A stretch of DNA of 64,000 nucleotides from Owenia fusiformis. Taxonomy: Eukaryota; Annelida; Polychaeta; Sabellida; Oweniidae. The stretch is from contig CAIIXF020000007.1 of the NCBI GenBank assembly GCA_903813345.2, positions 35,926,538 to 35,990,537 of the forward strand, given 5' to 3'. Below are positions 37,913 through 50,230 of this stretch, piece by piece. Below the pieces are notes generated by a model, which was given only the letters and a program-made list of their open reading frames with translations, had not been told where the DNA came from and did no database searches. Both the position numbers and the translations under genes were made by a program. Positions within the stretch are counted from its first letter, which is position 1. Every line of letters begins with the position of its first letter.

Positions 37913-39905
37913 TCCTTAATTTAACACCTTATTCAAGTTGAAAATGCAGGGATAAGGAAAAGATAAATTCAATAAATAGTTAATGAACAGGAGGTTTCAG
38001 ATTCCTTCTTTGATAATACACATCATAAATAGCGTCCCCAGGACATGGATTATTGCAGGGTCGTACATCGTAGATCAAAACTGTTAGCGCCGAGCATGCT
38101 CAAGAAATAATACATTTTTGTTATCATGAATACAGAGTGATGAATACTTAAATAATCCCCTCATTCTCAACTGTTTGACAAATTCCTAGGTTCCCAAAAT
38201 AATTTCATTAAAATACCCAACACGTTTTGATTAAAGTGTAAGCATACATGCCACTTTGAATGGCAATTGAAATTCGTATTTATCATAGGTAAATAGATTG
38301 AGAATATCAAAAGATTTAGATCGATGGTTTACATGTTAATGAAATTTTCGCTGTAATACAAAAAATAATTCAAAAATCAAATCAAAAGAACATATAATAA
38401 TTCACAAATGCAATTATTCGAAATATTTCAAGTTTTGGCATGAAGCCTGGCTGCCCCTCCCAAACTAGCAACCAATTATTGTAAAATTTAAAACGTCTTC
38501 CAAAATCTAAAGCCCTTCCACAAAGGACCCCAAATCCAGACCAGAATAGCCATTGAGAAAACATAAATATGGATTGTTATCAAAGCTTAAAGGCCAGGAA
38601 ACATTCAAGGTATCTTTCCCGCAAATTTGACTTAGTTATTCAATTTTTTTGACATGCATGAAATAAGTATGTTTGGCATGACCAGAGGATACTCCAAATG
38701 TCACAAAGAGATTAGCTAATGTACAGCCTAAATCTGCATCTCTTAATCCCGGTTTCACTAGAGTACATGCTATAACCACCACAGCTAATACAGACGCAAA
38801 ATACTGTGTAAATAATAGAAATTTGCCGGGAACACACATAACGTTGTTAATCTCTGCACTCTTAATTGTATAGAAAATGCTAAATATTGAGATGAAGCTT
38901 AAAGCTTAATGTCGAAAATTTGGGATATGAAAATCAGAGTTCATAAGGACTTTTGTCTCTAGGGTTCTCCAGTAATAATTGTTCCTACCAGCTGGTCCTT
39001 TGATCCAACTAAACATGGCATCTGTTCAACTAGTTTGCTCTGTGATATTGGCATATTAATTCATCAATTCAATACAATTCCAATTAGATTTAGCCTTTTA
39101 ACTAGAGCTATATAACCTCTGTGATAATCTATGCATCTATATGGTAGTCAATATTCTATATTGGAGATTATCATCCAGAGTACTGGATACAGATGTTAGA
39201 CTGGATTATACTTTATTACATTGAGATGAGACTTTCTGAAAATGTCAGAATCTCTGATATGACATGATGTTCACTTGGCCTAATGCATATATTGTTCTCT
39301 TAAAGTTTTCAATTCGGAGCCCCATTGATGTGGTACTCAAGTCATTTCTGAAGGGTACAGTGACAACCCTTATAAGGTCTTTTGAAATTTGAACAATAAT
39401 GGTACCTAATTTGACTTTTTGAGATCTGGATAGGGTTAAATATCCATAATATCCTAAGATTCTATTATACAATGGTCTCATCCAGAGTCAGTAACATGAG
39501 ACAAAGTTTCTGAAACATAATACCACTAACCCTCTACAGGATAACATTTCTCCCATCTCAAATTACAGTTTAAAAGGCTAAGACATAGCACAATGCAAAA
39601 CTACAAAGCTGTCAAACTGTCTTGTTAAATGCAAAGTTGGACCAAGCCTCCTGTAGTATAATTTCAAAATTTTCAATTCACCAATCCCTAAAAGTGCATG
39701 GATGTAGGATTCACTAGAGATCAAAGGGTTAACCTATCTAGACATTGGTAGCATACTAAATCAGAGTATAGTTTATTATACATGCATGGTTCAGCATAGG
39801 ACATAAGTAGGAACATCTGTAGTATATATAGACAATATATGGGTTCCCAAAGCTCTTCCTGTAAAACAACACCCCCCTGTGATAAATATAGCTAACGAGA
39901 CTCAC

Positions 39906-39989
39906 CCGAGTATATATGTGATTAGAGGTGACGTGGCCGTTGTATTGTATATCCTGACTTTTTGGTTTTTCAAAGACTCCCATAGACAT
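39906..39989 (-). CDS. Candidate alternative first coding exon of the same gene
   Basis: A 28-codon open stretch on the minus strand inside intron 2. It starts with ATG at 39989 (A at -3; a second in-frame ATG lies two codons later) and ends with CGG|GTGAGT (donor 39905-39900). The peptide begins MSMGVFEKPKSQ and ends TSNHIYTR: hydrophilic and compositionally protein-like. The donor is phase 0, exactly what exon 3 (phase-0 acceptor at 7327) needs. Splicing to exon 3 would give an isoform with 28 residues in place of the 94 encoded by exons 1 and 2, before the same RRM. A TATA-like box and a CCAAT box lie at suitable distances upstream. RBMS/shep genes commonly use several first exons, which fits. 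I do not recognise the peptide itself, and a chance open stretch of this length is possible. Confidence 0.5.
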
Positions 39990-40029
39990 TATGCTCAAAG
40001 TAAAACTGCAGTCACTTGGCCATCTACGT

Positions 40030-40100
40030 TATCTCAAACTTTGAGGGCAATTGAGACCCCTTATAAGCAGAGCAAACAATCTACAGTTATTCAGCCAATA
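40030..40100 (-). promoter_or_regulatory. Candidate TATA/CCAAT promoter for the alternative first exon
   Basis: Reading the minus strand, a CCAAT box (ATTGGCTG, 40099-40092) is followed about 30 bp later by TTATAAGG (TATA-like, about 40066-40059). The putative start ATG at 39989 lies about 75 bp beyond it. Initiation 25-30 bp after the TATA box would give a 5' UTR of roughly 45 nt and place CCAAT near -60, both classical spacings. AT-rich DNA produces TATA matches by chance; the ordered pair next to an ATG and donor is the argument. Confidence 0.38.
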
Positions 40101-42837
40101 GTACACAAGGAAGGAGCTTATAACATTGATTATACACGGGATTAAGACTCTTGATAGTAGACAAGTCATGGGAACACATATGAGGAAATGTTCTTCTGAT
40201 CTCATATTAAAAGATGTGTAATAAAGAGATTTATTGTTTAAATACTTATATCGATGGTAAACAAATCAAGGGGAATAGCCAGGACATATATGCGATGATC
40301 ATTGATCGTAAAGCGTGTCTAGAATATTATATTTAGAATTAATTAATAAATAAAGCATTCAATATGTTTCAACACAATACATTCAATCATTCTAGAATGT
40401 AGATATCTCAAATATGGAATGTTTACAAATATTTTCGATTTGCAAATATCAGGGGTCTTACTTTAACTGTTAAACCTGAAGTTTACAAATCTACTTATGG
40501 GTGATTATGTAAATCTTGCTATCTTTAAACATTATGGCGCTACAATATAAGACTTATAATAAACCTCCTGTATCCAATCCAGACTGAATGCGAGTTTGTT
40601 TAGACTTGGCTTATGGTTTTTGGAGCACATTCAATATAATTGTAAATTGTGCATAAGATTATTTAACATAACTGGCTTGGTTAGTGAATTGTAAAGCATA
40701 TGTCATTCAGCGTGAATTTCGACCTATATTTTGCATACCTTTTCCATAATTCAAATTATATCAACCATCCTCAAAGTCCATCTGACCTTGGATTTCTTTT
40801 CTCAAATTAATAAATAATCTCCCAACACTGACATCTATAATTAATTAAACAAACCAAAAACTATATACAACCTCAAAAAAATATTACAAATGCAACATAA
40901 AATCTGATAAAACCATAAAGACTTGTAAATTAAATTCTGGATATGACCCATTCACTGAGGTAATAAAATGATAATAACATTTGCAATTCTAACAATGGCC
41001 TAATGATATGAAGCCATAAAGATGTACCTTATTGCCCTAAATAAAACAATGAAGCATTGTGAACTTTTAACCTAACCTTATAACTAACGCTTTATTAGAC
41101 TGAGGACATATCAAACCAAGCCTTTTATGTGTCTACCCAAAATCGCTTCCTTTCCAGTCGATTCATCCTTGCTGCAAGGGTATTTTACAAACATAAATGA
41201 AGTCCTTTGAAGAAGGATGAGCCTAATAACTGGTAAGGTTCTGTTGATTTCAAAATATGTTTTGAACTTGGTAGTCTTACATCAAGGACCACCTGTGTAA
41301 GAAAGGAAAGGGGGAGGGGGGGGGGTTAAAAGACAGACAAAAAAACTTGATTCCAAACACATTTGAATCATTCCACAAAATTGTCAAGATTTTTTTACAA
41401 ACAGTATGCATGTACACCGCACCCTGCCCTCCTGTTCCCATATAAATCTGATATTTATCTATTCCAGTAGCTTGACCAGAGACAGATACCCTGCCTATAT
41501 GAGAGATAAATCTAAGTCTGATATCTAACACCTTCTTAATTAAGACTTATTGCATATAGTCCTGTAATATGGCTCAATGGAATCAATCCATCAACTAGTT
41601 GCTACCCTTCCCAGATTTCCACTCTGTTTGAACTCTCAAAATTGAAAATGTTCTTAGATTCATAACAGTACATATCTGCCTATTAAAGCAGCTGATATTC
41701 ATTACATATTCAAACTCTTATAAAAGGCTACATTTGAGATTATGTTAAGATCTGATTGCATCAATTTCACTGTTATAGTCAGAGTAGAGTGTGATTATCT
41801 GGAAGGGATAAAGGGTAGAATCAATGGATTCAATCAATCAACTTGTACATGTCAATCTAGATGTAGACCAGATATATGTTTAGTAAACAGTCTGTACACA
41901 TAATTTACCTAGATTTTCAGGGCTGTATTCCCTTGAACTATTGTGTCTTGCTCAACTGAATCAATCAATCAGCAATTTGTCAATCTTGATACAGGCCAGA
42001 TAAATGTAGAGTAAACTGTCTACAGGGCTGTATTCCCTTGAACTATTGTGCTTTGCTTTAAGGATGAATTACTTCATAAGGATTTTCTGTTTTCCACTTC
42101 GGAAAGTTTGGAGGGTGACAGAAAACAGGTATTGGTTAAACTTATACTAAATACCTGTGATGTGGATGAGGTCAAACAACCAATGAAGCAGTAACGAAAC
42201 ATTTTTTTTCGGAGACATACATTTCACCTCTTAGGACTTAACACAATGCCTTAACATAATATTATTGTAGTAGATTTTTTCATTTTTCTCGCTGTGCCAT
42301 GTAGGATATAAGAGGTTCAAATACATTATCTTATTTCAAATCAGTGTCTCTAAAGATATGGGTAATGTTGGGTTTCCAATATGAATTTCATGAAATTATA
42401 AACACATTCTATAAGTCCAAAAATCTTACATGATCTAGCTCATATACAGTTTAGACAATTTCTCACATATGGTTTTGGGGGGTTTAAGTTATTCTGTATT
42501 TTCTAATTTTGCCATTTGTGCTCCCTCTTCATTTATCACCAGAAAGATAATACATGTAGTTTTAAAAAAACCTGAAACTCAAAAATTTAACAATTAAAAT
42601 CAATTCTCAATACCATATGATCATTACACCACAATACAAGATTTTGAATAATTCATGTTTTAAAAATGTGACTTACCAAAGATCCTAATATATACTGCAG
42701 GTATTTAAGTATCCTAGTATGAACACACCTTAATGTAGTGGTAAAAAACTATGTGGCCTTAGTAAAAGGTGTGGAAAGGTCGGTTATTGGACGGATGTTT
42801 CGAAAAAGTCATATAGCGGATAATTATTGTTTTAACA

Positions 42838-43044
42838 TACAGTAAAACATTTAGATCTGAATACATCTGTAATGTAAACACATCTGTATTGTAAACACCT
42901 CTCAATATGATCACCCCTCTTCAGTCCTAATTTTGAAATCTCCCATTAATTCACTAATTAATGAAACCTCGAGATGTGAATAACTGGAATTTTGAACAAT
43001 TTTGGCTGGTTCCAATGGCATTCAATAAGATGGGTTTTACTGTA
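42838..43044. mobile_element. Pogo-like MITE
   Basis: Termini TACAGTAAAACATTTAG and GATGGGTTTTACTGTA. A direct repeat of the ACATCTGTAATGTAAACAC type lies near the left end. Confidence 0.82.
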
Positions 43045-43574
43045 GGCAATATTTTGTGATTGCAATAGATCTAATTGGCCTAACATTGCCATATGATATG
43101 TGGATTCACTGTTAAGTGTACCTCAATCAACCTATGACCTACAGATATGATACAACCCAACTGGGCATCAAGCTTATTATAGAAATATTTTTTAACACTC
43201 ATCACTCATCTCATAAAGAATGCCATGTTTTAGGGGAGGATGGGGGCGGGGGACACAAGGCGATTTACACTTATTTTTTCAAAACTCTCATAACCACATT
43301 GAAAAATAACAAATTGAAATAACGTTTTTTTAATAGCTAACTCGATAAAAGGCTGGCGCTGGCTAGAATTGTCTATGGTTCTAGCCAGGATAAAGATACC
43401 AGTTCTTCAACTCGACAATGGAAAGAACTGCTCTACCTTAGTGACTAATATGTCATGATATGACATCTAAAGAGTCAATAAAAGATATAATAATAATAAT
43501 CATTTTATTTAGCCAAGAAGGTAACAGTTTACAGTATTTTAGCCCTCCAGGGGTCCAAAATATAGAAGTGAGAA

Positions 43575-43624
43575 TTCACTTGTTAGTTTAACTATTTTTT
43601 TCACTTGTTAGTTTAACTATTTTT
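43575..43624. repeat. ~24-bp tandem duplication
   Basis: CACTTGTTAGTTTAACTATT followed by TTTT appears twice in succession. Confidence 0.85.
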
Positions 43625-43725
43625 TAGTCAAATTCAACATACTGGCAACAAAAACTTGATTGATAAAATGTTCAAGAGCTTATCTTTTTCTTATGTCTTC
43701 TAATAGGAAACTTTACTATGAAAAC

Positions 43726-44296
43726 TAGAGCTGGCATTGAATAGGATTTTAATGTCGACATGTCGGAGCTCACGATCGACGACGATATCGACATTGTCGG
43801 GTCCAATGATATTCGAAAAATGAAAAAAAATTTGAAGAAAAACTGTCTGAATTTTAGATTTTCTAGGCTTGTAATTAGCAATACGATGCACAATAGTCAT
43901 CCTCAGTTGTATGTTTTATATTTAACTTACAGGTAAACCATGTTCAAGTATCAGACTTTGACGAAAAAGCAATAAATAGACGTAAAACTACGATTTCTGT
44001 TGTTATTTCCGGGCAGCCATTGAAAGTAAATCTCGAGGGTAAATCTCGAGAGGCCCCGAGACCTAATTCGAGAGCAGGAAGTCGGTCAAAACAAAAAAGA
44101 AAATTTGAAAATGTAGGCGGTAAAACTTCACTAGAATACACCATACAGCAGGTAGTAACAAATATTTTAATTCATAGGGAAATAGCTTATTATGTTGTGA
44201 GTTCCGATTGTCGATCAAGAGGCGTTGTGTCGACATGGGTGTCGCAGAGAGCATTCGACTGACAATCGACCATTCCGACATTCGATGCCAGCTCTA
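43726..44296. mobile_element. Non-autonomous hAT-like element with 8-bp target duplication
   Basis: The ends TAGAGCTGGCATTGAAT and ATTCGATGCCAGCTCTA are inverted repeats (16 of 17 bp). The exact 8-bp direct repeat ATGAAAAC at 43718-43725 and 44297-44304 is the hAT-type signature. The GC-richer 571-bp interior has short inverted GTCGA/TCGAC motifs near both ends but no transposase; its open frames are short. Confidence 0.9.
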
Positions 44297-44360
44297 ATGA
44301 AAACGAATAAGAATGTTGAACCCAACATAACCATTTTATAGCAAAGATGACCATTTACAA

Positions 44361-44545
44361 AGATTCACCCTGTAAAAATGAAATTCACTCTGAAAAAATA
44401 AGATTCACCCCTTAAAAATGAGATTCACTCTGTAAAAGTAAGATTCACCCTGTAAAAAATGAGATTCACCATGTAAAAGTAAGATTCACCCTGTAAAAAT
44501 GAGATTCACCCTGTAAAAGTAAGATTCACCCAGTAGAAATGAGAC
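44361..44545. repeat. 20-bp minisatellite, ~9 copies
   Basis: GATTCACCCTGTAAAAATGA alternates with GATTCACCCTGTAAAAGTAA, a two-unit higher-order pattern. It begins 57 bp right of the hAT-like element. Confidence 0.92.
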
Positions 44546-44937
44546 CAAGTCTCATCCTCGATTTTATAGTTTTGACCCTTCAATAAATCATAATATAAAA
44601 AACAGGGGTGCAAAAAGTGTAATAATAAAATATTGACATGAAGCCAAAATGGAATGTAATGACACATTGACACACAGCCCTGTAATATGAATAATGAATA
44701 CAAAGCCCCAAAGATGTAACAGGAGTTTAACCTTTTCACTGCTAAGGACACACAGCTGGTTACTTTGAACTCCTGAATCTACTAATTGACTATTAAATAT
44801 CATCACTGGTCAATTATAATTGTTTTGTGTGTGATAATAATCAATTTTGTTGCTCAAATTCTGGCTTATTATTTCACACTGGCTATGAACTAATTATAAG
44901 TAATAAGTACATACTTCAGTGCAATACTTGGGTATCA

Positions 44938-45085
44938 GGCCAGTAGCCAGTAGCCAGGAGGGGGCGGGGGGGGGGCTGGTGTGGAGGAGTAGAAGTTCCC
45001 CCTGGCCAGAAATTCTTTCAAAATCATAACAGTTTTTCATCATTCTGAGCAAAAAACTGTCAAAAAGCTCCTTCTTGGCAAAAGT
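44938..45085. mobile_element. CGTAGCCAG MITE, truncated
   Basis: CAGGCCAGTAGCCAGTAGCCAGG (the TIR motif repeated), a G run, CCCCTGGCCAGAAATTC and the core are present. It ends at CTTGGCAAAAG without the terminal repeat. Confidence 0.75.
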
Positions 45086-45460
45086 TTTACTAAGCATCAC
45101 TTTTTTGATTTTTAGCCTTTATCATAATATTAATGGTTTTCCGCTTGTATACAGGACTATCAACTTACAACAAAGAATAACAGTTCACAGAGGAAATAAG
45201 CCAGACTCAGAAACCCAAAATTTACTGAAACATGAAAAATGTATTTAAAATGAACTTTATCCTCTTACTGCTTGCATGTCAAGGATACTTTATACACTAA
45301 GACATTTAAAATAAAACAAACTTTCAACAAGCTAGTTTTGTGATTTATGTGCCTGTAAATCATGATAAGAAATATTTTACATGAATAAAATTTGATATGG
45401 GGATAAAAGTCTGTGGCTACAAGGGAGAAAGAAGACAGGGATGTTATCCTAAATACCTTG

Positions 45461-45738
45461 TACAGTAAAACATGTCTCATCTAAAATGTTATAGGAACTG
45501 GTCAAAATGCTCATATTAGCAGGTAGTCATATTTTAAGTTTTTTAACATGTGAATCAATGGGAGTTAACAAAATTGCAACAAATAAATCGAATAGTAAAA
45601 CCTGTATATCTGAACACCTCTCAATATGAACACTTTCTATCCTTATTGATTTATCTCCCATTGACTTCAATGTTAAAGAAATGGGAAATGTGAACACCTG
45701 CTTCTTGAACACTTTTGGCTGGGCCAAGTAGAACTTTA
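45461..45738. mobile_element. Two pogo-like MITE fragments in tandem, opposite orientations
   Basis: The first (from 45461) starts TACAGTAAAACATGTCTC and breaks off near 45590. The second (from 45594) starts AGTAAAACCTGTATATCTG and ends with CTTTTGGCTGGGCCAAGTAG, without the last terminal bases. Confidence 0.7.
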
Positions 45739-46819
45739 GTTTCAAACACAAAGATCATCATTCTGTCAAAACATATACGAGAAAGGTGATGAATAAACAC
45801 CAAATATATCAATCTGTAATTCTCCCCTGCCCTGAAAAATCGTATAAACGAGATAAACACATTGAAATGAATGACTCTTTAACAATACAGTACCTTTTCA
45901 TTTGCCTGATACCCCAGACAAGTTTAAGATACATGATTTGATATATGGCTGGGTTTATACATTTTATCTCAAATACCAATTAACCAAATTAGTTTACTCA
46001 TTAAACAAATGTTATTTTTGGAACATATCATTTTCATCCTATCCATACCACTCAGCTTCCAGTTCTATGGGTTTTATCAGACTTTTTCTATTTGTGTTAG
46101 ATTTTGAGCTGTATGGTTACTATGGTAACTAAACAATAGCATTTTTGAAAAGATAAAGAATAAAGGCAAAAATCTGAAAACAAAAAACTGAAAATTGAAA
46201 TATTGAATAACTGACCAATCTCTCACGATATGGACATTTGTCTAAGTCATTGCCAAAAACAAAAATAATTTTGATAAAAAATCATCTTCCTAACAAAATC
46301 CCTCTATTTATCGAAAACACTTTTGTGAACAATGAAACACTAGGAAAAAGTCTTATTCAATCTATCCATATAATAGTAAGATAAAGCAACCGTCCTCACA
46401 TCTTTGCTTCACAGCAACACAGTTCAAAGAAACAAGATGGAATAGATTATCATGATGTTTAGCAGCTTGTTATATAATTATTAAGTTAAGTCAACCAGAT
46501 TGAAAAAATATGGTGTGTCGTCATGGCAATATAGTCTGGGTTAAGATGCCCCTAAATATGGATCATGCATCAAATCTCTTCTCAACTTAACCCCACCCTA
46601 TCTGCCCCTTGCCCGGGCACTGCTAGAGATAGAACAGGAGGGGCAACATAGGGCCTTGATGCAGTACTATATATCTGTATATCTCAGACTTGATTACTGG
46701 TTATACACCCTCAGAAAACTGGCCCAAGAGCTGACTCTGTACCTTGTCCCCTCCTCCACACAGGGATGGTCAATGTAGATGTGGCCCCTTCAAAGTCACC
46801 CTTCTTCAGGAAATTGACA

Positions 46820-47640
46820 GAGAAATTGACAATAGACCTCACGCCTTGTTCTTCTTTTGAAAACTGACCCAGGGGTAGACTATAGACATCTCCCCTTTCC
46901 TTGCAAAACTAGCCCAGGGTTGACAATAAATCTACCCCTTTTCCTTAGAAAACTGACCAAGGGGTTGACAATAGACCTTACCCCCCTCTTCTTTGAAAAG
47001 TTCACTCAGTAGTTGACAATAGACCTAACCCCACCTTCTTTCTCAAAATATGACTCAAGTGTTGACAATAGACCTCACCCCTCCAACTCCCCTATAAAAC
47101 AGACCCAGGGGTTGACAATAGACCTCACCCCTCCAACTCCCCTATAAAACAGACCCAGGGGTTGACAATAGACCTCACCCCTCCAACTCCCCTATAAAAC
47201 AGACCCAGGGGTTGACAATAGATCTCACTCCTCCAACTCCCCTATAAAACAGACCCAGGGGTTGACAATAGATCTCACTCCTCCAACTCCCCTATAAAAC
47301 AGACCCAGGGGTTGACAATAGACCTCACCCCTCCAACTCCCCTATAAAACAGACCCAGGGGTTGACAATAGATCTCACTCCTCCAACTCCCCTGTAAAAA
47401 AACCCAGAGATTAACAATAGACCTCACCCCTCCAACTTCCCTATAAAACAGACCCAGGGGTTGACAATAGACCTCACCCCTCCAACTCCCCTATAAAAAA
47501 GACCCAGGGGTTGACAATAGACCTCAACCCTCCTTCTTTTGAAAACTTACCCAGAGACTAACAATAGACCTCACTCCTCCAACTCTCCTATAAAAACAGA
47601 CCCAGGGGTTGACAATAGACCTCAATCCTCCGTCAAACCC
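46820..47640. repeat. 50-bp minisatellite, ~16 copies
   Basis: The unit is CTCCAACTCCCCTATAAAAC, AGACCCAGGGGTTGACAATA, GACCTCACCC. The left units are diverged, the central ones (47080-47390) nearly identical, the right ones diverged again. Confidence 0.95.
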
Positions 47641-48439
47641 ATTAATAATGAAAACACCACTGACCTGATACATATAAGCTCTAGGCTGGTACATAACTAT
47701 GGCGTAGAAACTTCTAAAGTTGGAGCATTTCCAAGAACCAACACAATTCCTTGTTATCCTGCACTTCCTTTGTATCAAAATATTCCTACGTTTTCACAAA
47801 CTCTGAGAAACTCGCAAAATAGTTGCTGAGAAATGTTTCTGAATGATATCGACTATAATTTTTTTAAGTTGTTCCAAAAAAGCCTGGATTTTATAATACA
47901 GTTGCTGTCTCCAGTTCGAAGTGCATAGCAAGCAAGCAAGTAGGTTAAATGTCAATTCAGCAAGTGAACATGTACATGTAGTTGTAAACCATAACACTCA
48001 GGAATGTCAGCCATGTTTTAGGACACCTCATAAGTCATAAAAATATAAACCACACTTGTAAACCTATTTGATTAGTTAAACATTAAAATATACACTACAT
48101 GTTGGGTGTAGACAGACATACATTTTTGACCAGGTTTTTTGAGCAGCAGAACAGATTGGGACCATATTTGGAGATGATGGGACTTGCACAAAAAGTTTGT
48201 GTTATACGCCCCCTTGCACAAAATACGTAGCCTAAACAATACGATCGGTTTTTGGAAAAAAATCAATGCATATGTATATCTATAAATAAACAAGCAATGT
48301 GCCAAGATAATCAAATCATTTAATGAACTATAAAATAAATTTGTCTTGATATAAACTTGATTTCGACTAAACCACTAAGCCTATGCCGTATCACCATATT
48401 TGGCATCCTAACAATTTAGACGAAATCTCTAATGTAAAC

Positions 48440-48840
48440 TTTCTGAAGCTTAAAAAAATTAATCCAAAATTCAAAAGTTTTATATCTATTTCAGTATGGA
48501 AAATTGTGAAACATTTATGCGGTGAACATATGTACTTTTGCTTACAAAAAAAAAAAAAAAAAAAAATATACAGGCCATCTGGAGTATAAACTTTCCGAAG
48601 CCTTATTTCATCACAAATCTAAGATCAAAAATTTTATATAACTTTTTTACTTATCAGTGTAGAAAATATGAAATGTTCATGCAAAATAGTATTTTTGCAT
48701 GCAAAATAAAAACCATCTCTGGCATAAACTTTCTGAGGTCTAGAATTTTAATCTGATAAACTTTCGTAACCATTTTCCTCGTCACTACAGAAAATATGAA
48801 ACAGCACAGTGCATGCGATAAGACATGTCTTTTTAGAAAA
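48440..48840. repeat. Diverged tandem repeat of roughly 100-140 bp with a poly-A tract
   Basis: The sequence ACTTTCTGAAG, AAAATTTTATAT, AGAAAATATGAAA and ATGC recurs in order about three times. A run of 21 A (48546-48566) interrupts the first unit. Confidence 0.6.
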
Positions 48841-49945
48841 CATTTAACTGTTTTGCAGGTCAAATCCCTGATCAATCTCTTGCTTTATAAGGGTAACTGA
48901 TACCTGTGGAAGTCTCACTAGGAGCAAAAAAGAATTAACTGTGTATCAAGTGAGTTCACCTATACCCCACACCCATATCCAGTTGTTATCCCCCTTACAT
49001 TCAATCAACTGGGTGATGCACCCCATTGAGAATTTAAAAATACCTATGAACCCAGTTGAAACTCAGTATGCATCTAATTGATTATTTGACCAATCAGAAG
49101 ATATTTAAATCAACTATGGGTATTTTTGGGGTATTTATTGGACAAATGAAAATCCTGCATTTTGAAAATGTAGGAGAGAACAGTAAAGGATATCAGTTCT
49201 GACTCAAGGTTAAAATACAGAGGGGTTAAGATCTAAGTTTTGGCTTTGTTTTTTGTTTAAATCAGATATCATCTTAGGCTGCCGTTCTGAACTCTGAAAT
49301 AAGGTCAACTGATTCTTACTTTCAAGTTCTCTCGGCTTGCAATGGATCTGGTTTCATTCAGCCATCACTTAGAATGAAATATAGTTCACTTTATGTTTCA
49401 AATCAAATAGAAAAAACTTTCACCTACTTTGCATCCACAAGGTTGTTTTGGTTCATCACATTTATCATTGGATGAACTTCGTGAGAATTTGACTTGGTAT
49501 CACTAAAAGAGAGTTTCATTGAAACAATTTTTAATCGGTCACATTTTGGCAAAGTTTTGTTCACTGTTTTGATATTTTGAATATTTTCCATGATTTTTAA
49601 ATCAGGCCTTCTCATGCCCAAGGTTTTTTTCTCAATGGGGCACTCAATCTTAATTTTACCTGTTTTGGTCCAAATATCTCAATTTTTCATATTTTGACAG
49701 GACGCTAACAGATTTTCAACAGGATGGCAAAAAATTCTTAAATTTCCAACAGGTGCGACACCCAATTGCTGGAAAGCTGCAAGATCAATGCTTCATATAT
49801 TTTTGATACCTGTATACACAATAATATATAGTATATGACTTGTGTAAATTAGGTTTATTAGCTTGTAACTTATATCAAGGATATGTGTTCCCCTTATCAG
49901 CACATTTCCCTCATTTACACATACTTCACCTTATTAGCATCAATA

Positions 49946-50230
49946 AAGTAAAACCTGTATAATCTAAATGCTACTTGGACCAGCAAAAGTTTTCAGACTG
50001 AAAGGTGTTCACATTTTAAGTTTTTTTAAATGGCAGATCAAAAATAGGACCGAAAAGCATTCAGACTGTGAGGTGTTCAGATTAGAGAGGTGTTCAGATA
50101 TAGGTTTTACTGTAGTAGGTTCATGGATGTTTTAGCATAAAAAATTCACAATTCATGTATTTTCAAATTGAGAGGTGTTCAGATTGTTCAGATTAGAGAG
50201 GTGTTCAGATAGATAGGTTTTACTGTAGTA
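49946..50230. mobile_element. Pogo-like MITE plus duplicated right end
   Basis: The left end is AAAGTAAAACCTGTATAATC. The right end, TATAGGTTTTACTGTA, occurs near 50115 and again near 50230, each followed by GTAGGTTCAT, AGCATAAAAAATTCACAATT or close variants. About 115 bp spanning the terminus and its flank are duplicated. Confidence 0.8.
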
